This document shows positions 57,176 through 64,000 of a DNA stretch of 64,000 nucleotides, piece after piece. The DNA is taken from assembly GCF_030708455.1 (NCBI RefSeq), contig NZ_JAUYWF010000008.1, forward strand, positions 124,001 through 188,000. The letters run 5' to 3'. Every line of letters begins with the position of its first letter. The first letter of the stretch is position 1. The position numbers were made by a program, and so were the translations under genes. The notes beneath the pieces are model-generated. The model saw only the letters and a list, made by a program, of their open reading frames with translations. It did not search any database and was not told where the DNA came from. Source of the stretch: Halomonas sp. SSL-5. Lineage in GTDB: Bacteria > Pseudomonadota > Gammaproteobacteria > Pseudomonadales > Halomonadaceae.

Positions 57176-57516
57176 CCAACGTCACGAACCTTGGCCGCAG
57201 CGGCCTCTCCGACTGGCTGATCCAGCGAGTCTCCGCCGTTGTCATGGCGGTCTATACGCTCTTCATCGTTCTCTACCTGCTGTTCAACCCGAATCTCGAC
57301 TACGCGACCTGGAGCGGCCTGTTCGCTCAGACCTGGATGCGCATCTTCTCGCTGCTGGCCTTCGTCTCTCTGGCGGGCCACGCCTGGGTGGGGCTGTGGA
57401 CCGTGACCACCGACTACCTCAAGCCGACCGCCATCCGCGTGACCGTTCAACTTCTTGTCATCCTGGCCATCTTTGCCTTCCTGGTCTGGGGCATTCAGAT
57501 TCTGTGGGGAGCCTGA
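57169..57516 (+). CDS. sdhD: Succinate dehydrogenase membrane anchor subunit (SdhD)
   Basis: The 115-residue product has three helices, with IQRVSAVVMAVYTLFIV (first) and LAGHAWVGLWTVTTDYLKP, where the His and the Asp-Tyr pair serve the haem and quinone site. GGGAG lies before the ATG, inside the sdhC end. It partners SdhC in ubiquinone reduction. Confidence 0.94.
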   Translation: MVTNVTNLGRSGLSDWLIQRVSAVVMAVYTLFIVLYLLFNPNLDYATWSGLFAQTWMRIFSLLAFVSLAGHAWVGLWTVTTDYLKPTAIRVTVQLLVILAIFAFLVWGIQILWGA

Positions 57517-57519
57517 TTC

Positions 57520-59292
57520 ATGTCCAACATGCGTAGCCTGACCTTCGACGCCATCATCATCGGCGGTGGTGGTGCCGGCCTGCGGGCCGCCCTGGAGCTT
57601 GCCAAGTCCGGCAAGAAGACCGCGGTACTCTCCAAGGTCTTTCCGACCCGCTCGCACACCGTGTCTGCCCAGGGTGGCATCACCTGTGCCATCGCCTCCG
57701 CCGACCCCGACGACGACTGGCGCTGGCACATGTACGACACCGTCAAGGGCGGTGACTATATCGCCGACCAGGACGCCGCTGAATACATGTGCTCCGAGGG
57801 GCCCAAGGCCGTCTTCGAACTCGAGCATATGGGCCTGCCGTTCTCGCGCTTCGACAACGGCCGCATCTACCAGCGTCCGTTCGGTGGCCAGTCCAAGGAC
57901 TTCGGCACCGGCGGCCAGGCGGCGCGCACCTGTGCGGCGGCCGACCGTACCGGTCATGCCCTGCTGCACACGCTTTACCAGAACAATCTGAAGAACAACA
58001 CCACCTTCCTGAACGAGTGGTACGCCGTCGATCTGGTCAAGAACGCCAACGGTGACGTGGTGGGCTGCATCGCCATGGATATCGAGACCGGCGAAGTGGT
58101 GCACGTCAAGTCCAAGGCGACCGTGCTGGCCACCGGTGGCTCCGGGCGTATCTACGCCTCCACCACCAATGCCCTGATCAACACCGGTGATGGCATCGGC
58201 ATGGCGCTGCGTGCCGGCTTCCCGATGCAGGACATGGAGATGTGGCAGTTCCACCCCACCGGCATCTACGGCGCGGGCACCCTGGTGACCGAGGGCTGTC
58301 GCGGCGAGGGTGGCTACCTGGTCAACAAGGATGGCGAGCGTTTCATGGAGCGCTATGCACCCAACGCCAAGGACCTGGCCGGCCGCGACGTGGTCGCGCG
58401 CTCCATGGTCATGGAGATCCTCGAGGGGCGTGGCTGTGGCGAGCACGGCGACCACGTCTTCCTCAAGCTGGATCACCTGGGCGAGGAAGTCCTCGGCAAG
58501 CGCCTGCCCGGCATCGTCGAGCTCTCCAAGACCTTCGCCCACGTCGATCCGGCCAAGGAGCCGATCCCGGTGGTGCCGACCTGTCACTACATGATGGGGG
58601 GTGTGCCGACCAACGTGCATGGCCAGGCCATCATGCGGGGTGAAGACGGCAAGGACCAGATCGTCAACGGCCTGTTCGCCTGTGGCGAGGCGGCCTGCGT
58701 CTCGGTCCACGGCGCCAACCGCTTGGGCGGCAACTCGCTGCTCGACCTGGTGGTGTTCGGCCGCGCGGCGGGCATGTTCATCGAGGGCGCGCTGAACGAG
58801 GGCATCGACTACCTCGACGCCTCCGAGTCCGATGTCGAGACCGCGATGAAGCGCATCACGCGCTGGAACGAGTCCGAGGGCGGCGAGACCGTGCCGGAGC
58901 TCAAGCGTGAGCTGCAGGCCATCATGCAGAACTCCTTCGGCGTGTTCCGCGAGGAAGAGAACATGCAGAAGGGCGTCAAGCAGCTGGCCGAGCTGCGTGG
59001 CCGCATCGCCAACGCCTATCTGCCCGACAAGTCCAACGCCTTCAACACCGCCCGCGTCGAGGCCCTCGAGCTGGACAACCTGATGGAAGTGGCCGAGGCC
59101 ACCGCCATCGCCGCGCTCGAGCGCAAGGAGAGCCGTGGCGCCCACTCTCGCTACGACTACCCGGACCGTGACGACGTCAACTGGCTGAAGCACTCGCTCT
59201 ACTTCCCGGCCGACAAGACGGTCGGTCAGCGCGATGTCAACTTCAAGCCCAGGACCGTCGACACCTTCGAGCCGAAAGTCCGTACCTACTAA
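57520..59292 (+). CDS. sdhA: Succinate dehydrogenase flavoprotein subunit (SdhA)
   Basis: The 590-residue product starts with [23 protein letters not shown] (FAD loop). The covalent FAD-binding His is in [20 protein letters not shown] and [18 protein letters not shown] follow, with the catalytic Arg region. It oxidises succinate to fumarate and passes electrons to SdhB. Four bases separate it from sdhD. Full length. Confidence 0.97.
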   Translation: MSNMRSLTFDAIIIGGGGAGLRAALELAKSGKKTAVLSKVFPTRSHTVSAQGGITCAIASADPDDDWRWHMYDTVKGGDYIADQDAAEYMCSEGPKAVFELEHMGLPFSRFDNGRIYQRPFGGQSKDFGTGGQAARTCAAADRTGHALLHTLYQNNLKNNTTFLNEWYAVDLVKNANGDVVGCIAMDIETGEVVHVKSKATVLATGGSGRIYASTTNALINTGDGIGMALRAGFPMQDMEMWQFHPTGIYGAGTLVTEGCRGEGGYLVNKDGERFMERYAPNAKDLAGRDVVARSMVMEILEGRGCGEHGDHVFLKLDHLGEEVLGKRLPGIVELSKTFAHVDPAKEPIPVVPTCHYMMGGVPTNVHGQAIMRGEDGKDQIVNGLFACGEAACVSVHGANRLGGNSLLDLVVFGRAAGMFIEGALNEGIDYLDASESDVETAMKRITRWNESEGGETVPELKRELQAIMQNSFGVFREEENMQKGVKQLAELRGRIANAYLPDKSNAFNTARVEALELDNLMEVAEATAIAALERKESRGAHSRYDYPDRDDVNWLKHSLYFPADKTVGQRDVNFKPRTVDTFEPKVRTY

Positions 59293-59318
59293 TTCAGCAA
59301 ATACGAGGGTGAGCCACG

Positions 59319-60023
59319 ATGCTTCAGGTATCCATCTACCGCTACAATCCGGAGACCGACTCCGCGCCCTACATGCAGGAGTTCCAGGTCGACACCCAGG
59401 GGCGTGACGTCATGGTGCTCGACGTCCTGCACATGATGAAGGAACAGGACAACGGCCTGGCCTTCCGTCGCAGCTGCCGCGAGGGCGTGTGCGGTTCCGA
59501 CGGCATGAACATGAACGGCAAGAACGGCCTGGCCTGCATCACCCCGCTCTCCGAGGTGGTGAAGGGCAACAAGCTTACGCTGCGCCCGCTGCCTGGCCTG
59601 CCGGTGATCCGCGACCTGGTGGTCGACATGGGGCTGTTCTATCAGCAGTACGAGCGCATCCAGCCCTACCTGCAGAACGATGAGCCGGCGCCGGCCATCG
59701 AGCGCCTGCAGTCACCGGAGGATCGCGACAAGCTCGACGGCCTCTATGAGTGCATCCTGTGCGCCTGCTGCTCCACCTCCTGCCCGTCGTTCTGGTGGAA
59801 CCCGGACAAGTTCGTGGGTCCGGCCGGTCTGCTGCAGTCCTACCGCTTCCTGGTGGACTCCCGCGATACCGCCACCAGCGAGCGCCTGTCCGAGCTTGAG
59901 GATCCGTTCAGCGTGTTCCGCTGCCGCGGCATCATGAACTGCGTGGCGGTGTGCCCCAAGGGTCTCAACCCCACCCGTGCGATCGGCAAGATCCGCGAGA
60001 TGCTGCTGGCCGACGGCACCTGA
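59319..60023 (+). CDS. sdhB: Succinate dehydrogenase iron-sulfur subunit (SdhB)
   Basis: The 234-residue product has the [2Fe-2S] cluster cysteines in CREGVCGSDGMNMNGKNGLAC, the [4Fe-4S] set in CILCACCSTSCPSFWW and the [3Fe-4S] set with CRGIMNCVAVCPKGLNP. The normal four-gene order sdhC-D-A-B ends here. A 268-base gap with two hairpins separates it from sucA. Confidence 0.97.
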   Translation: MLQVSIYRYNPETDSAPYMQEFQVDTQGRDVMVLDVLHMMKEQDNGLAFRRSCREGVCGSDGMNMNGKNGLACITPLSEVVKGNKLTLRPLPGLPVIRDLVVDMGLFYQQYERIQPYLQNDEPAPAIERLQSPEDRDKLDGLYECILCACCSTSCPSFWWNPDKFVGPAGLLQSYRFLVDSRDTATSERLSELEDPFSVFRCRGIMNCVAVCPKGLNPTRAIGKIREMLLADGT

Positions 60024-60119
60024 GTCGATGGCACTTAAATCGTGTCCCGCGGCTTGGTATCATATGCCTCAGTCCATCGCCTGCGACCCTGGGTCGCGGG
60101 CGGTAGGGACACAGTGTCG

Positions 60120-60146
60120 GAAGCCGGTGCCCTGGGTGCCGGCTTC
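60120..60146 (+). other. Hairpin in the sdhB-sucA gap
   Basis: GAAGCCGG (60120-60127) pairs with CCGGCTTC (60139-60146). A second palindrome, GCGACCC-T-GGGTCGC, lies just upstream (about 60084-60098). No T-run, so these may be RNA-processing or attenuation elements rather than a full stop. Confidence 0.45.
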
Positions 60147-60291
60147 TGACCATGAAATTCAAGGTTTTCGGCCAGCGACGGCCGGAGCCGCCGGATACGC
60201 ATAGGCCCCAGCCGGCGGGGCACCACCGATGTCGCCGTGGCCGCGTCGCGGTGACGCCGATCACACCCCATCAGTGCAGGGTGACCGAGAG

Positions 60292-63126
60292 ATGCAACAA
60301 GGCATAATGGAGTTGATGTGGCGCTCCTCCCACGTTACTGGCAGCAATGTCCACTACGTGGAAGCGCTCTACGAGCAGTACCTCGACGACCCCTCCGCCG
60401 TTCCCGACGAGTGGCGCCAGTACTTTGACGAACTGCCGCGCACCGAGGACGGCCCCTCCCACGATGTTCCCCTGACCCCGGTCCGCGAGCAGTTCCACCA
60501 GCTCGCCAAGCAGCGACGCACGGCACTGGCGCCCGCTGCCGCCGATGGTGAGGAGAATCGCAAGCAGGTCAGGGTCCTGCAGCTGATCAACGCCTACCGC
60601 TTCCGCGGTCACCAGAAGGCTAATATCGATCCGCTGGGCCTGCGCAGCCAGCTTCCGGTCCCCGACCTCGACCTCTCCTTCCACCAGCTGTCGAAGAACG
60701 ACCTCGATACCGAATTCCAGACCGGTTCGTTCTTCCTGGGCATGGACAAGGCACCGCTCAAGGAGATCGTCGATGCCCTGGAGCAGACCTACTGTCGCTC
60801 CATCGGCTGCGAGATCATGCACATCGTCGATACCGAGGAGAAGCGCTGGCTTCAGCAGCGCTTCGAGTCGGTGCGCAGCGCGCCGACGTTCAGCAACGCT
60901 GTTCGCCAGCACGTGCTGGAGAGGCTGACCGCGGCCGAGGGGCTGGAGAACTACCTGGCCTCCAAGTACCCGGGTACCAAGCGTTTCGGCCTGGAGGGTG
61001 GCGAGTCGTTCATCCCGATGATGGACGAGCTTATCCAGCGCGGTGGCGGCTATGGGGTCAAGGAAGTGGTCATCGGCATGGCCCACCGCGGCCGCCTCAA
61101 CCTGCTGGTCAACATCCTCGGCAAGAACCCCGGTGATCTGATCGACGAGTTCGACGGCAAGAAGGTGATCGAGCGCGGGTCCGGCGACGTCAAATACCAC
61201 CAGGGCTTCAGCTCCAATGTCATGACGCCGGGCGGCGAGGTGCACCTGGCGCTGGCCTTCAACCCCTCCCACCTCGAGATCGTCTCCCCGGTGGTCGAGG
61301 GCTCGGTGCGCGCCCGCCAGGATCGCCGCGACGACAGCGAAGGCACCAAGGTGCTGCCGATCAACGTGCACGGCGATGCCGCCTTCGCCGGTCAGGGCGT
61401 GGTCATGGAGACCTTCCAGATGTCCCAGACCCGTGCCTACAAGACCGGCGGCACGCTGCATGTCGTGATCAACAACCAGGTCGGCTTCACCACCTCGCAT
61501 CCCGAGGACTCGCGCTCCACCGAGTACTGCACCGATATCGCCAAGATGGTTCAGGCGCCGATCTTCCACGTCAATGGCGACGATCCGGATGCCGTGCTAC
61601 ACGCCACCCAGGTGGCGCTGGACTACCGCCAGCAGTTCAAGAAGGACGTGGTGATCGACCTGGTGTGCTACCGCCGCCGCGGCCATAACGAGGCCGACGA
61701 GCCCAGCGGCACCCAGCCGATGATGTATAGCAAGATCAAGGATCATCCCTCCTCGCGTGCCGTGTACGCGGCCCGCCTGGTGGAGCAGGGCGTGCTAACC
61801 GAGGACGAAGCCAAGGCGATGATCGAGACCTACCGCGAGGACCTGATGGCCGGCAACCATGTGGCTAACGCCCTGGTGCAGGAGCCCAACACCTCGCTGT
61901 TCGTCGACTGGAAGCCCTACCTGGGCCTCGAGTGGACCGGGCACGCCGATACCTCGGTGCCCATGAAGAAGCTGCAGCGCCTGGCGGCGAAGATGTGCGA
62001 GATCCCCGATGGGGTCGAGGTGCAGCGTCAGGTGGCCAAGATCTACGAGGATCGCCGCAAGATGCAGGCCGGCGGCATGGCGCTCAACTGGGGCTTCGCC
62101 GAGACCCTGGCCTACGCCACGCTCGTCGACCAGGGGCACCCGGTGCGCATCACCGGCCAGGACGTGGGCCGTGGCACCTTCTCCCACCGCCACGCGGTGG
62201 TCCACAACCAGAAGGACGGCAGCGCCTACGTGCCGCTGCAGCACATGGCCGATGGCCAGCCGCGCTTCACCATCCACGACTCCTTCCTCTCCGAGGAGGC
62301 CGTGTTGGGCTTCGAGTATGGCTATGCCACCACCGCGCCCAACCACCTGGTGATCTGGGAGGCGCAGTTCGGCGACTTCTTCAACGGCGCCCAGGTGCTG
62401 GTCGACCAGTTCATCTCCTCCGGCGAGACCAAGTGGGGCCGGCTGTGTGGCCTGACCATGCTGCTGCCCCATGGCTACGAGGGCCAGGGCCCCGAGCACT
62501 CCTCGGCGCGTCTCGAGCGCTTCCTGCAGATGTGTGCCGAGCACAACATGCAGGTCTGTGTGCCCACCACCCCGGCGCAGATCTTCCACCTGCTGCGCCG
62601 CCAGGTGATCCGCAAGCTGAGAAAGCCGCTGGTGGTGATGTCGCCCAAGAGCCTGCTGCGCCACAAGGAGGCCACCTCCAGCCTCGACGAGCTGGCCGAG
62701 GGCAAGTTCCAGATGGTGATCGCCGACCAGGCCCGGCTCGAGTCGGCGAAGGTCGAGCGCATCATCCTGTGTGCCGGCAAGGTCTACTACGACCTGGCGG
62801 CCTGGCGCGAGGAGAACGCCCGCGACGACGTGGCGATCCTGCGCATCGAACAGCTCTACCCCTTCCCCAAGGAGGAGCTGTTCGAGGCGATCGAGGCCTA
62901 TACCAACGTCACCGACATCGTGTGGTGCCAGGAGGAGCCGCTCAACCAGGGCGCCTGGTATTCGAGCCAGCACCATATGCGTGCCGTGGCGGACATGCTC
63001 AAGGACGGTCTGGGCGGCAAGCTCAAGTTTGCCGGCCGCCCGGCCTCGGCGGCTCCCGCGGCGGGCTACATGTCCGTGCACACCGAACAGCAGCGCCAGC
63101 TGGTGGAAGACGCCTTCAATCTGTAA
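60292..63126 (+). CDS. sucA: 2-oxoglutarate dehydrogenase E1 component (SucA)
   Basis: The 944-residue thiamine-diphosphate enzyme begins MQQGIMELMWRSSHVTGSNVHYVEALYEQYLDDPSAVPDEWRQYF, the E1o N-terminal segment that contacts E2. IGMAHRGRLNLLVNILGKNPGDLIDEF carries the catalytic His region. The ThDP site includes GDAAFAGQGVVMET, and the C-terminal transketolase-like domain has GQDVGRGTFSHRHAVVHNQ. It decarboxylates 2-oxoglutarate and loads the succinyl group on the E2 lipoyl arms. The ATG at 60292 is set by family alignment; SD GAGAG. Confidence 0.96.
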   Translation: MQQGIMELMWRSSHVTGSNVHYVEALYEQYLDDPSAVPDEWRQYFDELPRTEDGPSHDVPLTPVREQFHQLAKQRRTALAPAAADGEENRKQVRVLQLINAYRFRGHQKANIDPLGLRSQLPVPDLDLSFHQLSKNDLDTEFQTGSFFLGMDKAPLKEIVDALEQTYCRSIGCEIMHIVDTEEKRWLQQRFESVRSAPTFSNAVRQHVLERLTAAEGLENYLASKYPGTKRFGLEGGESFIPMMDELIQRGGGYGVKEVVIGMAHRGRLNLLVNILGKNPGDLIDEFDGKKVIERGSGDVKYHQGFSSNVMTPGGEVHLALAFNPSHLEIVSPVVEGSVRARQDRRDDSEGTKVLPINVHGDAAFAGQGVVMETFQMSQTRAYKTGGTLHVVINNQVGFTTSHPEDSRSTEYCTDIAKMVQAPIFHVNGDDPDAVLHATQVALDYRQQFKKDVVIDLVCYRRRGHNEADEPSGTQPMMYSKIKDHPSSRAVYAARLVEQGVLTEDEAKAMIETYREDLMAGNHVANALVQEPNTSLFVDWKPYLGLEWTGHADTSVPMKKLQRLAAKMCEIPDGVEVQRQVAKIYEDRRKMQAGGMALNWGFAETLAYATLVDQGHPVRITGQDVGRGTFSHRHAVVHNQKDGSAYVPLQHMADGQPRFTIHDSFLSEEAVLGFEYGYATTAPNHLVIWEAQFGDFFNGAQVLVDQFISSGETKWGRLCGLTMLLPHGYEGQGPEHSSARLERFLQMCAEHNMQVCVPTTPAQIFHLLRRQVIRKLRKPLVVMSPKSLLRHKEATSSLDELAEGKFQMVIADQARLESAKVERIILCAGKVYYDLAAWREENARDDVAILRIEQLYPFPKEELFEAIEAYTNVTDIVWCQEEPLNQGAWYSSQHHMRAVADMLKDGLGGKLKFAGRPASAAPAAGYMSVHTEQQRQLVEDAFNL

Positions 63127-63165
63127 TGGCGCCCACCGGGACGAGAGAACTCACAAGGGATACGA

Positions 63166-64000
63166 CATGGCTACCGAGATCAAGGCCCCTACCTTTCCGG
63201 AATCCGTTGCCGAGGGCAGCGTGGCTGCCTGGCACAAGAAGCCGGGCGATAGCGTTGAGCGTGACGAGCTGATCGTCGAGATCGAGACCGACAAGGTCGT
63301 GCTCGAGGTGCTGGCCCCCGAGGCGGGCGTCCTCGCCGAGGTGCTCGCCGAGGAGGGCGAGACCGTGGAATCCGAGCAGGTGCTGGGAAGTATCGGTGAG
63401 GGCGCCGCCGACAAGCCGGCGGCCAAGGACGAGGGCAAGGCCGATGCCAAGGCCGAGAAGGGCGACGCCAAGGCCGAGAAGCCGGCCGCCGCTGGCCAGC
63501 AGCACGAGGTGAAGGCGCCGACCTTCCCCGAATCGATCCAGGAAGGCACCGTGGCCAGCTGGAACAAGCAGGTCGGCGAGGCGGTCAAGCGCGACGAGGT
63601 GCTGGCCGAGATCGAGACCGACAAGGTGGTGCTGGAGGTGGTCGCCCCCGCCGACGGCGCGCTGACCGAGATCAAGGCCGAGGAGGGCAGCCAGGTCGAA
63701 TCCGAGCAGGTGCTGGCGATCTTCGCCGAGGGCGCCGGCGGTGAGGCCGGCACCACCGCCGATGAGACGCCCGCGGCCTCCGCCGACGATGGCGCCAGCG
63801 ACGAGAAGGTCGGCGACAAGATCCTCGCGCCGGCCGCCCGCAAGCTGGTGGCCGAGCATGACCTCGATGTCAGCAAGATCGAGGGCACCGGCAAGGGTGG
63901 GCGCATCCTCAAGGAGGATGTGCAGCGCGCCGTGAAGGAGGGCTCCGCCAAGAAGTCCGCCAAGGCTTCCGGTGGTGGTGCCGCCAAGGCCGCCGCCGCG
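63166..64000 (+). CDS. sucB: 2-oxoglutarate dehydrogenase E2 (dihydrolipoamide succinyltransferase), two lipoyl domains (3' end beyond window)
   Basis: The first 278 residues are in the window. There are two complete tandem lipoyl domains: the first with the lipoylated Lys43 in EIETDKVVLEV, the second with Lys153 in the same motif, exactly 110 residues later. A charged Ala/Lys/Glu linker (residues 75-113) separates them. The E1/E3-binding domain (about 218-258; ILAPAARKLVAEHDLDVSKIEGTGKGGRILKEDV) follows, and then an Ala/Lys linker cut by the window end. Most bacterial SucB proteins have one lipoyl domain, so two is notable. SD AAGGGATACGAC is upstream. It follows sucA by 39 bases. Confidence 0.93.

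Noticed and set aside
56872-59193. A 773-codon open frame on the minus strand
   Set aside because: It lies opposite sdhC, sdhD and sdhA; no family features.
1-64000. CRISPR array
   Set aside because: No regularly spaced direct repeats with unique spacers were seen; the only arrays are the 36-base coding repeats at 25161-25304 and the short duplications listed.

Overview
The window looks like a chromosomal segment from a Halomonas-like (Halomonadaceae) gammaproteobacterium. This is inferred from the very high GC content, the many acidic proteins and the gammaproteobacterial layout, in which gltA is divergent from sdhCDAB-sucAB. No database search was possible, so the taxon is an inference. 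Coding density is high and most genes look vertically inherited. The clearest mobile DNA is one complete IS3-family (IS150-group) element.

Layout. 1-3.9 kb: a truncated LpxL/HtrB-like acyltransferase, a small membrane protein, a VOC protein, a zinc-ribbon methyltransferase and an MFS transporter. 4-9.5 kb: an acyl-CoA catabolic block consisting of a DmdC-like acyl-CoA dehydrogenase, a DmdB/AlkK-like acyl-CoA ligase, a 3-hydroxyacyl-CoA dehydrogenase and a crotonase. It would suit fatty acids or, speculatively, methylmercaptopropionate. 9.6-14.3 kb: YceI, two zinc alcohol dehydrogenases, a VOC protein and a peroxiredoxin. 14.3-18.2 kb: a MOSC protein translationally coupled to a stand-alone GHKL (MORC/Hsp90-like) ATPase, then a methyltransferase. 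18.2-20.6 kb: a gene graveyard (ADP-ribosylglycohydrolase fragment, short repeats) and the IS element, which sits in the loop of an intrinsic terminator.

20.6-25.5 kb: small stress and metal genes (YHS, YtoQ, DUF488, an alpha/beta hydrolase, an orphan endolysin-like M15 peptidase, a DUF411 protein, and a Met-rich Spy-like protein behind a MerR-type promoter). 25.5-29.1 kb: a tight operon nudL - 2OG-Fe(II) oxygenase - PAS histidine kinase - FixJ-type regulator. 29.1-33.6 kb: NUDIX, NIF3-like, fasciclin, an exported peptide, WrbA and an LpxR-like outer-membrane protein. 33.6-37.1 kb: an Mla-type lipid ABC transporter. 37.3-38.8 kb: a ClsC-like phospholipase D lipoprotein that appears to start at ATC.

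39.8-47.3 kb: a tripartite RND efflux system (TolC-like, adaptor, pump) with a TetR/AcrR repressor; AcrR-like palindromes lie before tolC, the adaptor gene and the repressor gene. 47.4-51.7 kb: an aspartoacylase-like hydrolase, DusA, a lipoprotein, a LexA/CI-like regulator and an SDR. 51.9-53.6 kb: gltX with tRNA-Ala(GGC) and tRNA-Glu(UUC). 53.6-54.0 kb: an AT-rich gap with inverted DnaA boxes. 54-64 kb: a 3-hydroxyisobutyrate dehydrogenase-like protein and the TCA block gltA / sdhCDAB-sucAB. sucB is cut by the window end and encodes two tandem lipoyl domains.

Most novel-looking items: the MOSC-coupled GHKL ATPase, the three-site efflux regulon, the ATC start codon, the two-lipoyl E2o, the DnaA-box region, and the IS inside a terminator loop.
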